From Bacillota bacterium (GTDB lineage Bacteria; Bacillota; Clostridia; Acetivibrionales; DTU013): a stretch of 20,479 bases of DNA. Positions 13,635-20,479 of the stretch are shown one piece after another. Each line of letters begins with the position of its first letter. Within the stretch, counting starts at the first letter, position 1. The stretch lies in the NCBI GenBank assembly GCA_023409615.1, contig JAEYRF010000164.1:1-20479 (forward strand), in the 5' to 3' direction. A model generated the notes under the pieces. It was given only the letters and a program-made list of their open reading frames with translations, was not told the DNA's origin and ran no database searches. Position numbers and translations under genes: made by a program.

Positions 13635-15380
13635 TTACTCGTCATACTCGTCATCAATAATCTCAAGCGGGAGTCCGGCTTTTTCAGCTATGCTCCTTGC
13701 TTTTCTGAGTAACTCGCTGCTCTCTGAGGGCTTTGTAGTTGAAAACGTTTTTTGAACAATATCTTCATCCAGACATTTTACCTTCATCTCATGACCTGTC
13801 ACATTGTGGATAGCGTCCTCGATCGTTTTGAGGTGTTCCAATCTTGAAATGCTTGCTCTGATAGGACTCTCCTTGATTATTAGGCCAATAAGGTCATTTC
13901 CCAGTTTAACTGCTTTGACATTCAATAGATAGGCATAAATGGTCATTCTGCCAAGACCCTTCAAGTGCTTCATGACCTTTGGCCAGGGTTCAAACTCAGG
14001 CGACCCGGAGGGGGAGACTTTCACTGATGAGAGGTCAGAGGCGATTAGTGACTCAGGCTCCAAAATAGCTTCGACAGCTTTGGCGGTTACTGCAGCTTCT
14101 ACGACCTCGACGGGCTTCATTGCAGAGAATATACCGGCAGCCTCGTTCACATTAGCCGCCGCAATTTCATTTGAGGCCGCTGTTTCATTTACGGCATCGG
14201 AAGAATTATAGGCTTTGACGGAAAAATATCCGCTCTCCAGCTTTTGTTCCAGTGCGGTGAGCCTGTCTGAGAGGCTTGCATCAAATTGACTGCCGCTTCC
14301 GCATAGCTTTATTAGCGTCACTTCCAGCGAAACTCTTGGGTTAGTGGCCCATTTCAGGCTGTACTCCAATGAAGATAATTCTCTCACATGGCGGATGATA
14401 TCGTCCTGCGAAATCACAGAGGTCTGCTTCTTCATTATCTGCAGCACCTGTGTCGGGACCTCAATCAGGTTATCGCATTGCCCCTTTGTGGATTTGCATA
14501 TAAGAAGATTCCTATAATACAATACAAGATCCGAAACGAAATGTGAGATATCACGTCCATCTGCGACCAAGCGGTTTATATTCTCAAGTATAGCCGGAAT
14601 ATTTTTATCTATCATGCTATCAGTGAATTCTGTCATAAAGGAGTCATTAACGATACCGACTACAGAAAGAACACCATCATATTCTATGTTTTTATTGCCT
14701 AGAGAAATACATTGATCCAAAAGGCTTATTGCATCGCGCATGGCACCGTCTGACATACGAGCAATAAGGGCTGCGGCGTCCTGGCTGAGCGTTATTCCAT
14801 CTGCGGATGAGATTTTTTCCAGCTGTTTCATTATACTCCCATGGGAAATCCTCCTGAAATCAAATCGCTGACAGCGCGAAAGGATCGTGGCCGGGAGCTT
14901 GTGCGGCTCCGTTGTTGCCAATATGAACATTGCATGTTCCGGCGGCTCCTCCAGCGTTTTCAGCAGTGCATTAAAGGCACCGGTTGAGAGCATATGGACT
15001 TCATCTATGATATATACTTTTTTTCTTGCTTTCGCCGGCATGTATATGACTTCATCCCGGATTTGCCGGACATTATCAACACTATTGTTGGATGCTGCGT
15101 CGATTTCAAGCACGTCCATGCTGCTGCCTGAAAGAATCTCACAGCAAATTTCACACTCGTTGCAGGGCTCGCCTTCATGTGGATTCAGACAATTGACCGC
15201 CCTGGAAAGGATGTGAGCCATTGTAGTTTTGCCTGTACCTCTGGTGCCGCAGAAAAGATATGCATGGGCGACCCTATCGGTGCTCACGCTATACCGCAGT
15301 GTCTTGACCACATGCTCCTGTTCCACAACATCTTCAAAACGGGCGGGGCGCCATTCTCTGTATAAAGCGATGTAAGACAT
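13635..15380 (-). CDS. dnaX: DNA polymerase III subunits gamma/tau
   Basis: A 581-residue clamp-loader ATPase. Walker A GTRGTGKT (45-52), zinc module Cys64, 73, 76, 79, Walker B IIDEVH (124-129), sensor 1 and the SRC motif (168-170, Arg169 as arginine finger). Domain III follows to about 370. Residues about 395-470 form a low-complexity Ala/Val/Glu linker (NETAASNEIAAANVNEAA and onward), then a tau-type C-terminal domain from about 480. It opens the three-subunit clamp loader and couples polymerase with helicase. ATG 15380 follows GAGGTG. The leader contains a copy of the palindromic repeat end found at 8582-8627. I saw no obvious frameshift site for making a short gamma form. Confidence 0.96.
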   Translation of the reverse strand: MSYIALYREWRPARFEDVVEQEHVVKTLRYSVSTDRVAHAYLFCGTRGTGKTTMAHILSRAVNCLNPHEGEPCNECEICCEILSGSSMDVLEIDAASNNSVDNVRQIRDEVIYMPAKARKKVYIIDEVHMLSTGAFNALLKTLEEPPEHAMFILATTEPHKLPATILSRCQRFDFRRISHGSIMKQLEKISSADGITLSQDAAALIARMSDGAMRDAISLLDQCISLGNKNIEYDGVLSVVGIVNDSFMTEFTDSMIDKNIPAILENINRLVADGRDISHFVSDLVLYYRNLLICKSTKGQCDNLIEVPTQVLQIMKKQTSVISQDDIIRHVRELSSLEYSLKWATNPRVSLEVTLIKLCGSGSQFDASLSDRLTALEQKLESGYFSVKAYNSSDAVNETAASNEIAAANVNEAAGIFSAMKPVEVVEAAVTAKAVEAILEPESLIASDLSSVKVSPSGSPEFEPWPKVMKHLKGLGRMTIYAYLLNVKAVKLGNDLIGLIIKESPIRASISRLEHLKTIEDAIHNVTGHEMKVKCLDEDIVQKTFSTTKPSESSELLRKARSIAEKAGLPLEIIDDEYDE

Positions 15381-15417
15381 AGTGAGTTCACCTCATTCAC
15401 TGATAAAGGTTTAGTTT

Positions 15418-15461
15418 TGCCGGAGGCATATAATATCCTCATATCTGAGGATATTATATCA
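15418..15461. repeat. Second copy of the palindromic repeat end, in the dnaX leader
   Basis: Flank tgccggagg (15418-15426) is followed by a perfect palindrome: atataatatcctca (15428-15441), loop tatc, and its reverse complement (15446-15459). Order, arm length and loop length match 8582-8627, with TATAAT and CCTCAT conserved. It lies between the SRP RNA terminator and dnaX, so any dnaX promoter or leader must include it; a TATAAT on the minus strand falls inside the palindrome. Confidence 0.75.
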
Positions 15462-15497
15462 TAAAGAGTGCGAAAAGATAGAACTGGGTAAATGATC

Positions 15498-15537
15498 AAA
15501 AAAAGAGACATCCCCGGATATCAGGAATGTCTCTTTT
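15498..15537 (-). terminator. Terminator of SRP RNA
   Basis: agagacat and atgtctct form a stem with a short inner loop between about 15504 and 15534. On the minus strand it ends in TTTTTTT (15498-15504). The flanking A/T runs on both sides make it potentially bidirectional. Confidence 0.8.
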
Positions 15538-15549
15538 GCAAAATTTAAT

Positions 15550-15820
15550 TGACTGTGCACCTGTTGTCGACTAACTTCTACAAACGTAACCCATATAGTT
15601 GGCTCAAGTCAGGCAACCCTGCGGCACACGAAAGTGACTGCTTACCGCTGCTTTCTTCCGAACCTGACGGGGTTCACAGATTTTCGTTGCGCAAGACCCA
15701 GTTTTCATTGCCACTTGAAGGGGGCAGACCTTACAAGGATAAGCCTCGAAAGGGAATTCAACCCTGCTACAGCGGATTGCAGGTACAGGGCACCGCTACC
15801 TCCCCGTCTAGCACGACCAA
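15550..15820 (-). ncRNA. ffs: Signal recognition particle RNA, long Bacillus type
   Basis: About 271 bases on the minus strand match the layout of Bacillus scRNA. The 5' Alu part begins near CGTGCTAGACGGGGAGG and runs through GTAGCGGTGCCCTGTACC. The domain IV hairpin that binds Ffh lies at about 15641-15678, reading CCCGTCAGGTTCGGAAG then AAAGCAGCGGTAAG, with the GGAA tetraloop and the asymmetric AGCAGC side. The 3' side carries GTGCCGCAGGGTTGCCTG and ends near AGGTGCACAG. With Ffh it targets nascent membrane and secreted proteins. Ends are estimated to within about 5 bases by comparison from memory. SRP RNA upstream of dnaX is the normal arrangement in Firmicutes. Confidence 0.95.
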
Positions 15821-15858
15821 AACTTTTTAACAATTTTCAACCAATAAGGCCGACTTTT

Positions 15859-15887
15859 ATTATACATAAAAGAATGAACTATAGCAA
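15859..15887 (-). promoter_or_regulatory. Promoter of SRP RNA
   Basis: Minus strand TTGCTA (15882-15887), 17-base spacer, perfect TATAAT (15859-15864). Transcription would begin about 30 bases before the mature 5' end, consistent with a processed precursor. Confidence 0.7.
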
Positions 15888-15920
15888 GTTTTTTTGGAAA
15901 TTTTTAAAATGTAGTTTTAT

Positions 15921-15983
15921 CCAAAAAAATAAAGCACCGGATATAATAAATTATAATAATTTCTAAATTAATAAGTGCTTTAT
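15921..15983 (-). terminator. Possible terminator between the 55-residue frame and SRP RNA
   Basis: ataaagcac (15929-15937) pairs with gtgctttat (15975-15983). On the minus strand the stem is followed by a T-rich run (15923-15929). The loop of 37 AT-rich bases is unusually long. Confidence 0.35.
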
Positions 15984-16032
15984 AAAACTAATATGAAATT
16001 AAACCCGTTTATATTAAAAGGAGGAACAAAAA

Positions 16033-16077
16033 TTGAAAATTAGTCAAACTAATCATCCTGTGTTTAGTATAACATAA
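16033..16077 (+). CDS. Possible 14-codon peptide with an ideal ribosome site
   Basis: AAGGAGG (16018-16024) lies 8 bases before TTG 16033, which opens a 14-residue frame (MKISQTNHPVFSIT) ending at TAA 16075. It may be a leader peptide, a decayed gene start, or chance. No further frame continues it. Confidence 0.25.
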   Translation: MKISQTNHPVFSIT

Positions 16078-16146
16078 ATTTTGACAAGAGTATATTAAAA
16101 TTGTGTAACAAGTTTTTAATAAAGTGTTAATATACAATATGCAAAT

Positions 16147-16314
16147 TTATAGTTCTTGTTGCTTTATTATTAATTTTTCGCCATTTAGCATTTCTGTCTT
16201 TGCAGGACTACTTTCCATGAGATTTGAATAAAACTTTGTATATTTATCTAATATTTTCCGGTCAGATTTATTAAGGGAAGTTACAGGGGTTTTAGTTTTT
16301 CTTTGTGGCTCCAT
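16147..16314 (-). CDS. Small charged protein, 55 residues, unrecognised
   Basis: A minus-strand frame from ATG 16314 to TAA 16147, with AGGA (about 9 bases spacing) upstream. The product is Lys- and Ser-rich (MEPQRKTKTPVTSLNKSDRK at the start), has a likely amphipathic helix around ILDKYTKFYSNLMESS and no membrane segment or cysteine. I do not recognise it. A terminator-like hairpin lies 164 bases downstream, and it faces away from galU. It may be a real small gene or a chance frame in AT-rich DNA. Confidence 0.4.
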   Translation of the reverse strand: MEPQRKTKTPVTSLNKSDRKILDKYTKFYSNLMESSPAKTEMLNGEKLIIKQQEL

Positions 16315-16523
16315 GTTATCACATCCTAATGAATTATTTAGTGATATTTTATGAAAAAATCATTAATTTATTCAGGCTTGTACTAATAAGTACTTTACAA
16401 TTTTATGATTTGTATAATGCTTTCTTCAGGTTAGCTTTTGACGGAAAGAATGTAGATTTAAGTTTTTGTTGTAAGGATCAATATGTAAATATGGTGAAAT
16501 TTATTATTATTGGATAACTAGGG

Positions 16524-16553
16524 TTGTACTTTTTATACAAATTCTGATAAAAT
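16524..16553 (+). promoter_or_regulatory. Promoter of galU
   Basis: TTGTAC (16524-16529), 18-base spacer, TAAAAT (16548-16553), 40 bases before the galU start. Confidence 0.5.
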
Positions 16554-16592
16554 AAAACTAGAATGTTACAGATTTTGTAAGGGGGGAAGGTT

Positions 16593-17462
16593 TTGAAAGT
16601 ACGTAAAGCTATAATTCCTGCTGCTGGACTTGGGACAAGGTTTTTGCCTGCAACAAAAGCTCAGCCTAAAGAAATGCTTCCTATAGTTGACAAGCCTACT
16701 ATTCAATACATTGTAGAGGAAGCGATAGCATCAGGTATTGAGGATATAATGATTGTAACGGGGAGAGGAAAAAGGTCTATAGAAGATCACTTTGACAGGA
16801 GTTGCGAGCTTGAGCTTGAACTTACGAAAAAAGGAGAGCAGGATTTGCTAAACCTTGTTCAGGATATTTCAAATCTTGTTAATATACACTACATTCGTCA
16901 GAAAGAGCCTAGGGGGCTTGGGCATGCAATTTATTGTGCAAAGACCTTTATAGGAGAGGAGCCTTTTGCTGTACTGCTAGGAGATGATATAGTTGATTCG
17001 CAAGTTCCATGTCTTAAGCAGCTTATAGATGTATTCGACAAATATCAGGCATCTGTTCTAGGTGTCCAGTGTGTATCACAAGAAGATGTTTCAAAGTATG
17101 GTATTGTAGGATGTAAAGAGATAGATAATAGATTGTACAGCGTCAACGATTTGGTTGAAAAACCTGATAGTGAAGCTGCTCCTTCGAATGTTGCTATTCT
17201 TGGCAGATATATTATTACGCCTAGAATATTTGAGTTTCTAGAAAAGGCTACACCAGGGAAAGGCGGAGAAATACAGCTGACTGATGCATTGAAAAAGCTC
17301 ATGGAAGCTGAGAAAATGTATGCATATGACTTTGAGGGCAACAGGTATGATGTTGGAAATCGAATGGGATTTGTTAAAGCGACAATAGAATTTGGACTTA
17401 AACGTGACGACCTAAAGAATGAATTAACAGAATACCTTAAAAATATAGCTAACTCCATATAA
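16593..17462 (+). CDS. galU: UTP-glucose-1-phosphate uridylyltransferase
   Basis: A 289-residue nucleotidyltransferase making UDP-glucose from UTP and glucose 1-phosphate, for wall polysaccharides, glycolipids and teichoic acid glucosylation. The nucleotide-binding start AAGLGTRFLPATKAQPKEML (10-29) and substrate motifs EEAIASGIEDIMIVTGRGK, LGDDIV and VEKPDSEAAPSNVAILGRYI, then GKGGEIQLTDAL and the late YDVGNRMGFVKA, are all present. TTG 16593 is the start, with AAGGGGGG (16579-16586) 6 bases before it. It has its own promoter and a strong terminator right after the stop, so it is a single-gene unit. Base composition is more AT-rich than the minus-strand cluster to the left. Confidence 0.96.
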   Translation: MKVRKAIIPAAGLGTRFLPATKAQPKEMLPIVDKPTIQYIVEEAIASGIEDIMIVTGRGKRSIEDHFDRSCELELELTKKGEQDLLNLVQDISNLVNIHYIRQKEPRGLGHAIYCAKTFIGEEPFAVLLGDDIVDSQVPCLKQLIDVFDKYQASVLGVQCVSQEDVSKYGIVGCKEIDNRLYSVNDLVEKPDSEAAPSNVAILGRYIITPRIFEFLEKATPGKGGEIQLTDALKKLMEAEKMYAYDFEGNRYDVGNRMGFVKATIEFGLKRDDLKNELTEYLKNIANSI

Positions 17463-17490
17463 AAATTGGATAAAATGTGATAAAATTGTC

Positions 17491-17526
17491 AAAAATACCT
17501 ACAAAATAAATTTGTAGGTATTTTTT
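17491..17526 (+). terminator. Terminator of galU, abutting the next start codon
   Basis: aaaaatacctacaaa (17491-17505) pairs exactly with its reverse complement (17511-17525) around a 5-base loop, ending in a T run to 17526. The next ATG begins at 17527. Confidence 0.85.
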
Positions 17527-18006
17527 ATGAAGAGTTTTAAGAAAGTTATAATGATAGTATTAATTATTATTGTTTTATTGAGCAGCAATACTGAAAATAA
17601 AGATTTGATTTTCTGCTTTAAAAACAATACACCTGAAAAAAGTGAAGTTACCCCTGAATATTCAGAGCTTGTTGATAAAATAGGTGAAAAAGAGACAACT
17701 AAGCAGGATGTGGAAGATAATTACCCGGATGAGGAAACCTTAGAATATAACGAGGGTATTTTATATGATTTTTTTCTTACTTATGATGAGATTATAGCCC
17801 TGAAAAATGTGAATTTTAATGAGAAATTGGCAGCCCTGAAAATTGTATCAAAAATTAACAGTGGTGATTTTGAGAAAATTTTAAGATTGGCAGACGGGGG
17901 TATAACATACGAAGAAAAGATTGAAGCAGACAGGATTTTAAGAAAGTCCATAAGTGAAGAGGATATTAAAAAAGTGTATGGTATAATCTTTAAGTATAAG
18001 GAGTAG
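17527..18006 (+). CDS. Unrecognised signal-anchored protein
   Basis: A 159-residue protein. Residues 5-20 (KKVIMIVLIIIVLLSS) form an N-terminal membrane anchor or signal segment; there is no lipobox cysteine, and the only Cys is residue 30. The rest is acidic and helical: residues 40-75 are Glu/Asp/Lys/Thr-rich and probably disordered, while about 80-159 (YDEIIALKNVNFNEKLAALKIVSKI onward) looks like a compact helical domain facing outside. No family is recognised. The start is odd: no normal ribosome site exists, and the only SD-like bases (TAGG, 17515-17518) lie in the right arm of the galU terminator. An internal ATG (codon 9) would remove the basic N-terminal residues, so the first ATG is preferred. 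Confidence 0.65.
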   Translation: MKSFKKVIMIVLIIIVLLSSNTENKDLIFCFKNNTPEKSEVTPEYSELVDKIGEKETTKQDVEDNYPDEETLEYNEGILYDFFLTYDEIIALKNVNFNEKLAALKIVSKINSGDFEKILRLADGGITYEEKIEADRILRKSISEEDIKKVYGIIFKYKE

Positions 18007-18257
18007 CATGATCCCTCAACTTAAATATTTTTCGACTTACAAAATATAAGTCCTCAAAAAATGCTTTCCTTATAATAAATATCTTTTCAATATAAGGGTT
18101 ATACCATAGAAATACTAAAGAACTATTAGAAGAGTTATATGCCTTACAATATATGGAAGTTTATTCTGAACTATTGAAAAAATATTTTTGGTGCTAATGT
18201 TATATTAATCTCTCTATTTTATACTTATATAAAAATGAATGAATTGGGGGGATAAAA

Positions 18258-19109
18258 ATGAAAAAATTAATACCCTATATTATTATTTTAGCCTTATTTT
18301 TATCCGGCTGTAATTCAAAGCATACTATTCATGAAAGTATAGAAGAAATTGAGGGTAATTTATCAGTAACTGTTTTAGATGTAGGAAAAGGTGACTGCAT
18401 TATTCTAAGATCTGAAAATGCTGTCATAATGATGGACACAGGGTATATTGATACCAGCAGTAAAGTTTTGAATTACTTAAACAGAAATAGTATTGACACC
18501 ATTAATTATTTGATAATTACTCACTATGATAAAGACCATGTGGGAGGCGCTGCAAAAATACTTAATGAAATTAATGTGGAACAGATATATCTTCCTGACT
18601 ATGAAGGCGTAAACGACCACTATAACAACATGATATCAGTAATAAATAAAAAGAAACTTTCTGCTGATATTGTAAGGAAGGATGTAACATTTACGTGTGA
18701 CAATATTTTGTACAAAATATATGCAACAGATATTGAGTATAATGGTAGTAATAATGACAATGATGTTTCCCTGATAGTAAGTGTTGTAAATAATCAGGAT
18801 TCCTTCTTGTTTACTGGGGATATTGAGAAGGCCGGAATCAAAAGTTTTTTGCCCAAAATAGAAATGTCCTATGATGTTATTAAAATGCCTCATCATGGAC
18901 GAAAAGAGTCTAACTTGGATAAGCTTATTGAAAAAACTGATCCTAAAATAGCTATTATTACAGACAGTCAAAGGGAACATGCAGATAAAAAAGTCTTAGA
19001 TTTATTGAAAGAAAATGGTGTATCCACATATCAATCCAGCTTAAATGGCAGCTATACTATTATTAGTGATGGAAATGAAAGCTTAAAAATTACTGAAATC
19101 CTAGAGTAA
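18258..19109 (+). CDS. ComEC-like metallo-beta-lactamase-fold lipoprotein
   Basis: A 283-residue exported protein. Residues 1-18 are a lipoprotein signal with lipobox L-S-G-C18, so the mature protein is anchored to the outer face of the membrane. The fold starts with VTVLDVGKGDCIIL (38-50) and MMDTG, then the metal motif H89-Y-D91-K-D93-H94 followed by VGGA, later FTGDIE and MPHHGR. This HxDxDH form and the spacing match the detached C-terminal domain of ComEC/Rec2 and related secreted hydrolases, which may act on nucleic acid or nucleotides. The substrate here is unknown. GGGGGG lies before ATG 18258, and a terminator follows. No comEA or channel domain is nearby, so a DNA-uptake role is not supported. 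Confidence 0.88.
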   Translation: MKKLIPYIIILALFLSGCNSKHTIHESIEEIEGNLSVTVLDVGKGDCIILRSENAVIMMDTGYIDTSSKVLNYLNRNSIDTINYLIITHYDKDHVGGAAKILNEINVEQIYLPDYEGVNDHYNNMISVINKKKLSADIVRKDVTFTCDNILYKIYATDIEYNGSNNDNDVSLIVSVVNNQDSFLFTGDIEKAGIKSFLPKIEMSYDVIKMPHHGRKESNLDKLIEKTDPKIAIITDSQREHADKKVLDLLKENGVSTYQSSLNGSYTIISDGNESLKITEILE

Positions 19110-19131
19110 CATAGCTAGGAAAATAAATAAG

Positions 19132-19168
19132 CTCTTTGCCTGATTTTAAAATCTGCAGGGAGTTTTTT
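19132..19168 (+). terminator. Terminator of the lipoprotein gene
   Basis: ctctttgc (19132-19139) pairs with gcaggg-ag (19155-19162) using G-U pairs, with inner gatttt/aaaatc complement, and is followed by TTTTTT (19163-19168). Confidence 0.65.
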
Positions 19169-19383
19169 GTTGTGTTGCTCCTTTTATTTCCCCTAATATT
19201 TTAATATAATATGATTTTATGGATGTTTAGGGCTATGGGAAAAATAAATATTCATATAGTTCATTAGCAATATGGAAACTACTAGAATGTTGATTTAGAA
19301 ATACCAAAGAAAAATTAAAATCTGAAGTTATTTATTGGTCATCCTTTAATGAGAAATTAAGAAGCATCGGGAGGTAATTTATT

Positions 19384-20479
19384 ATGTCAGTAGAGCAACA
19401 TCCTGCGTACAAAGAGGAATTAGAAAGGAGTAAATATACCCTTGACTATATAGAAAGAATTTTAAAGAGTATGACAGATAAAAAAGAAAAAGTAGATAAA
19501 GAAGTTGATAGGGTTAAGAGACATTTCAACGCCGAAAGTAGCCAGGATTATATTGACATGATAATCAATGCACAGCTCCAGACCAGCATGAGCTTAAAAC
19601 TCAGAAATTTGGATACAGCAAGAAGTAAACCCTATTTCGGAAGAGTGGACTTTTGTGAATACGGAAAAACTAAAGTTGAAAAGCTGTATGTGGGAAAAGT
19701 TTCTCTTATGAGGGATGAGGACCAGGAACTCCTTATTGTTGACTGGCGTGCACCTGTTGCAAACCTTTATTATGAAGCGAGGATAGGGGAGGCAGGCTAT
19801 ACTTGTCCTGATGGCATTATTAAAGGCCAGCTTACTTTGAAAAGACAGTTTAGCTTTGAAGAAGGCCGCTTAATGAATATGTTTGATATAGATATTACTA
19901 CAAATGATGAGTTTCTCCAATCTTATTTAGGGGCAAGTGCGGACAATAGATTAAAGGATATTGTTAGTACTATTCAGGCTGAGCAAAATAAGATAATAAG
20001 GGCAGATATGTGGACTCCGCTAATTGTTCAGGGAGTTGCAGGTAGTGGAAAGACTACTATTGCACTTCATAGGATAGCCTACCTCATATACACCTACGAA
20101 AAGTCTTTCCAGCCGGAAAACTTTATGATAATTGCACCAAACAAGCTGTTCTTGAATTATATTTCAGAGGTATTACCCGAACTAGGTGTGGAGAGGGTTA
20201 AGCAGACTACCTTTGAAGAATTTGCATTGGAATTGATAGGGAAGAAGCTTAAAATTAGGGAAGCTAATGAAAAATTGAGCTTATTTGTGAATAGCAGATC
20301 CTCGGAACAGGAATTGAGAAAAAATGAATTGATTCGAAAGGCTTCGGAGTACAAAGCTTCAATGTCTTTTAAAGAAATTCTTGATGATTATATAAAACTA
20401 AAGGAAAAGACTCTGATTCCCAAAGAGGACTTTAAAATAGCATCACAGGTGCTTTTCAGATATAAAGAGATAAATGACC
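19384..20479 (+). CDS. helD: HelD-type UvrD-like helicase, N-terminal part
   Basis: 365 codons are visible before the window ends; full proteins are usually about 700 residues. ATG 19384 follows GGGAGG (19369-19374) by 9 bases. The N-terminal 70 residues are a charged coiled-coil arm (YTLDYIERILKSMTDKKEKV). A middle domain has YFGRVDF, VGKVSLMRDED and LIVDWRAPVANLYYEA, which are HelD hallmarks. Walker A is GVAGSGKTT, residues 217-225, followed by ALHRIAYLIY. HelD removes RNA polymerase from stalled or non-productive complexes in Firmicutes; it has a UvrD-like motor but no proven helicase role in that task. The remaining helicase motifs lie outside the window, so class beyond HelD is not tested. 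Confidence 0.9.
   Translation, partial: MSVEQHPAYKEELERSKYTLDYIERILKSMTDKKEKVDKEVDRVKRHFNAESSQDYIDMIINAQLQTSMSLKLRNLDTARSKPYFGRVDFCEYGKTKVEKLYVGKVSLMRDEDQELLIVDWRAPVANLYYEARIGEAGYTCPDGIIKGQLTLKRQFSFEEGRLMNMFDIDITTNDEFLQSYLGASADNRLKDIVSTIQAEQNKIIRADMWTPLIVQGVAGSGKTTIALHRIAYLIYTYEKSFQPENFMIIAPNKLFLNYISEVLPELGVERVKQTTFEEFALELIGKKLKIREANEKLSLFVNSRSSEQELRKNELIRKASEYKASMSFKEILDDYIKLKEKTLIPKEDFKIASQVLFRYKEIND

Larger units (their letters stand above)
15888..16592. other. AT-rich intergenic region between SRP RNA and galU
   Basis: About 700 bases with no large gene. It holds a possible minus-strand terminator (15929-15983), a 14-codon frame with an ideal ribosome site (16033-16077), a TTGACA-17-TGTAAC promoter-like pair on the plus strand (16081-16109), a 55-residue minus-strand frame (16147-16314) and the galU promoter (16524-16553). 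I see no tRNA, repeat array or insertion sequence in it. Confidence 0.6.

Noticed and set aside
15381..15497. A full sigma-A promoter for dnaX
   Set aside because: A TATAAT is present inside the palindrome, but no acceptable -35 box lies 16-18 bases before it.
15549..15966. Two plus-strand frames opposite SRP RNA
   Set aside because: They are antisense to a clearly structured RNA and show no ribosome site or family motif.
16305..16517. Plus-strand frame of 70 residues before galU
   Set aside because: It has no ribosome site and its Phe/Leu/Ile-rich content is what AT-rich noncoding DNA yields.
18106..18197. Short frame reading RNTKELLEELYALQY, echoed at 19294-19377 by RNTKEKLKSEV
   Set aside because: Neither has a start codon with a ribosome site and the likeness covers only about five residues; it could be a decayed repeat but support is too thin.
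1..20479. CRISPR array, tRNA genes or an intact insertion sequence
   Set aside because: No evenly spaced repeat-spacer pattern, cloverleaf or transposase frame was found on reading the window.

Overview
The window looks like chromosomal DNA of a low-to-mid GC Gram-positive anaerobe of the class Clostridia. The signs are strong AGGAGG-type ribosome sites with frequent TTG and GTG starts, a long Bacillus-type SRP RNA, the SRP RNA-dnaX-ybaB-recR order, and a cluster resembling the Bacillus ywl-upp-mnaA region. A genus close to Ruminiclostridium or Acetivibrio is a guess from gene style only.

Left part, + strand (1-2718): the tail of an unidentified protein, a tandem-repeat coiled-coil protein, a DUF975 membrane protein, and a rhomboid-fold membrane protein that lacks a catalytic histidine and ends in a Cys/His-rich zinc-type domain.

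Centre, - strand (2740-10480, transcribed right to left): prfA (release factor 1), a ZIP metal transporter, a palindromic repeat element, sua5/ywlC (tRNA t6A synthesis), ywlE (protein-arginine phosphatase type), rpiB, upp, a dCMP deaminase, a TagO/WecA-type glycosyl-phosphate transferase and UDP-GlcNAc 2-epimerase. The cluster joins translation, nucleotide salvage and the first steps of wall-polymer synthesis. Internal promoters are visible before prfA and rpiB.

Next, - strand (10553-12400): a self-contained unit with a consensus-like promoter, a DUF2089 zinc-ribbon/HTH regulator, a DUF4097 beta-repeat protein of the YvlB/LiaX type, and a strong terminator. Then (12531-15887) SRP RNA with its promoter and terminator, followed by dnaX, ybaB and recR with a terminator.

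Right part (15888-20479): a 700-base AT-rich stretch with two possible small ORFs, then + strand galU, an unknown signal-anchored protein, a ComEC-like metallo-beta-lactamase-fold lipoprotein, and the start of a HelD-type helicase that runs off the window. This part is visibly AT-richer than the centre.

The most unusual structure is the repeat element at 8387-8627. It is bounded by 25-bp direct repeats (23 of 25 identical), has a palindrome of 14-15-bp arms and 4-base loop at each end, and has its right-hand end repeated, with the same architecture, in the leader of dnaX 6.8 kb away. One copy of the direct repeat supplies the last codons and stop of the ZIP transporter. No CRISPR array, tRNA or recognisable transposase gene was seen.
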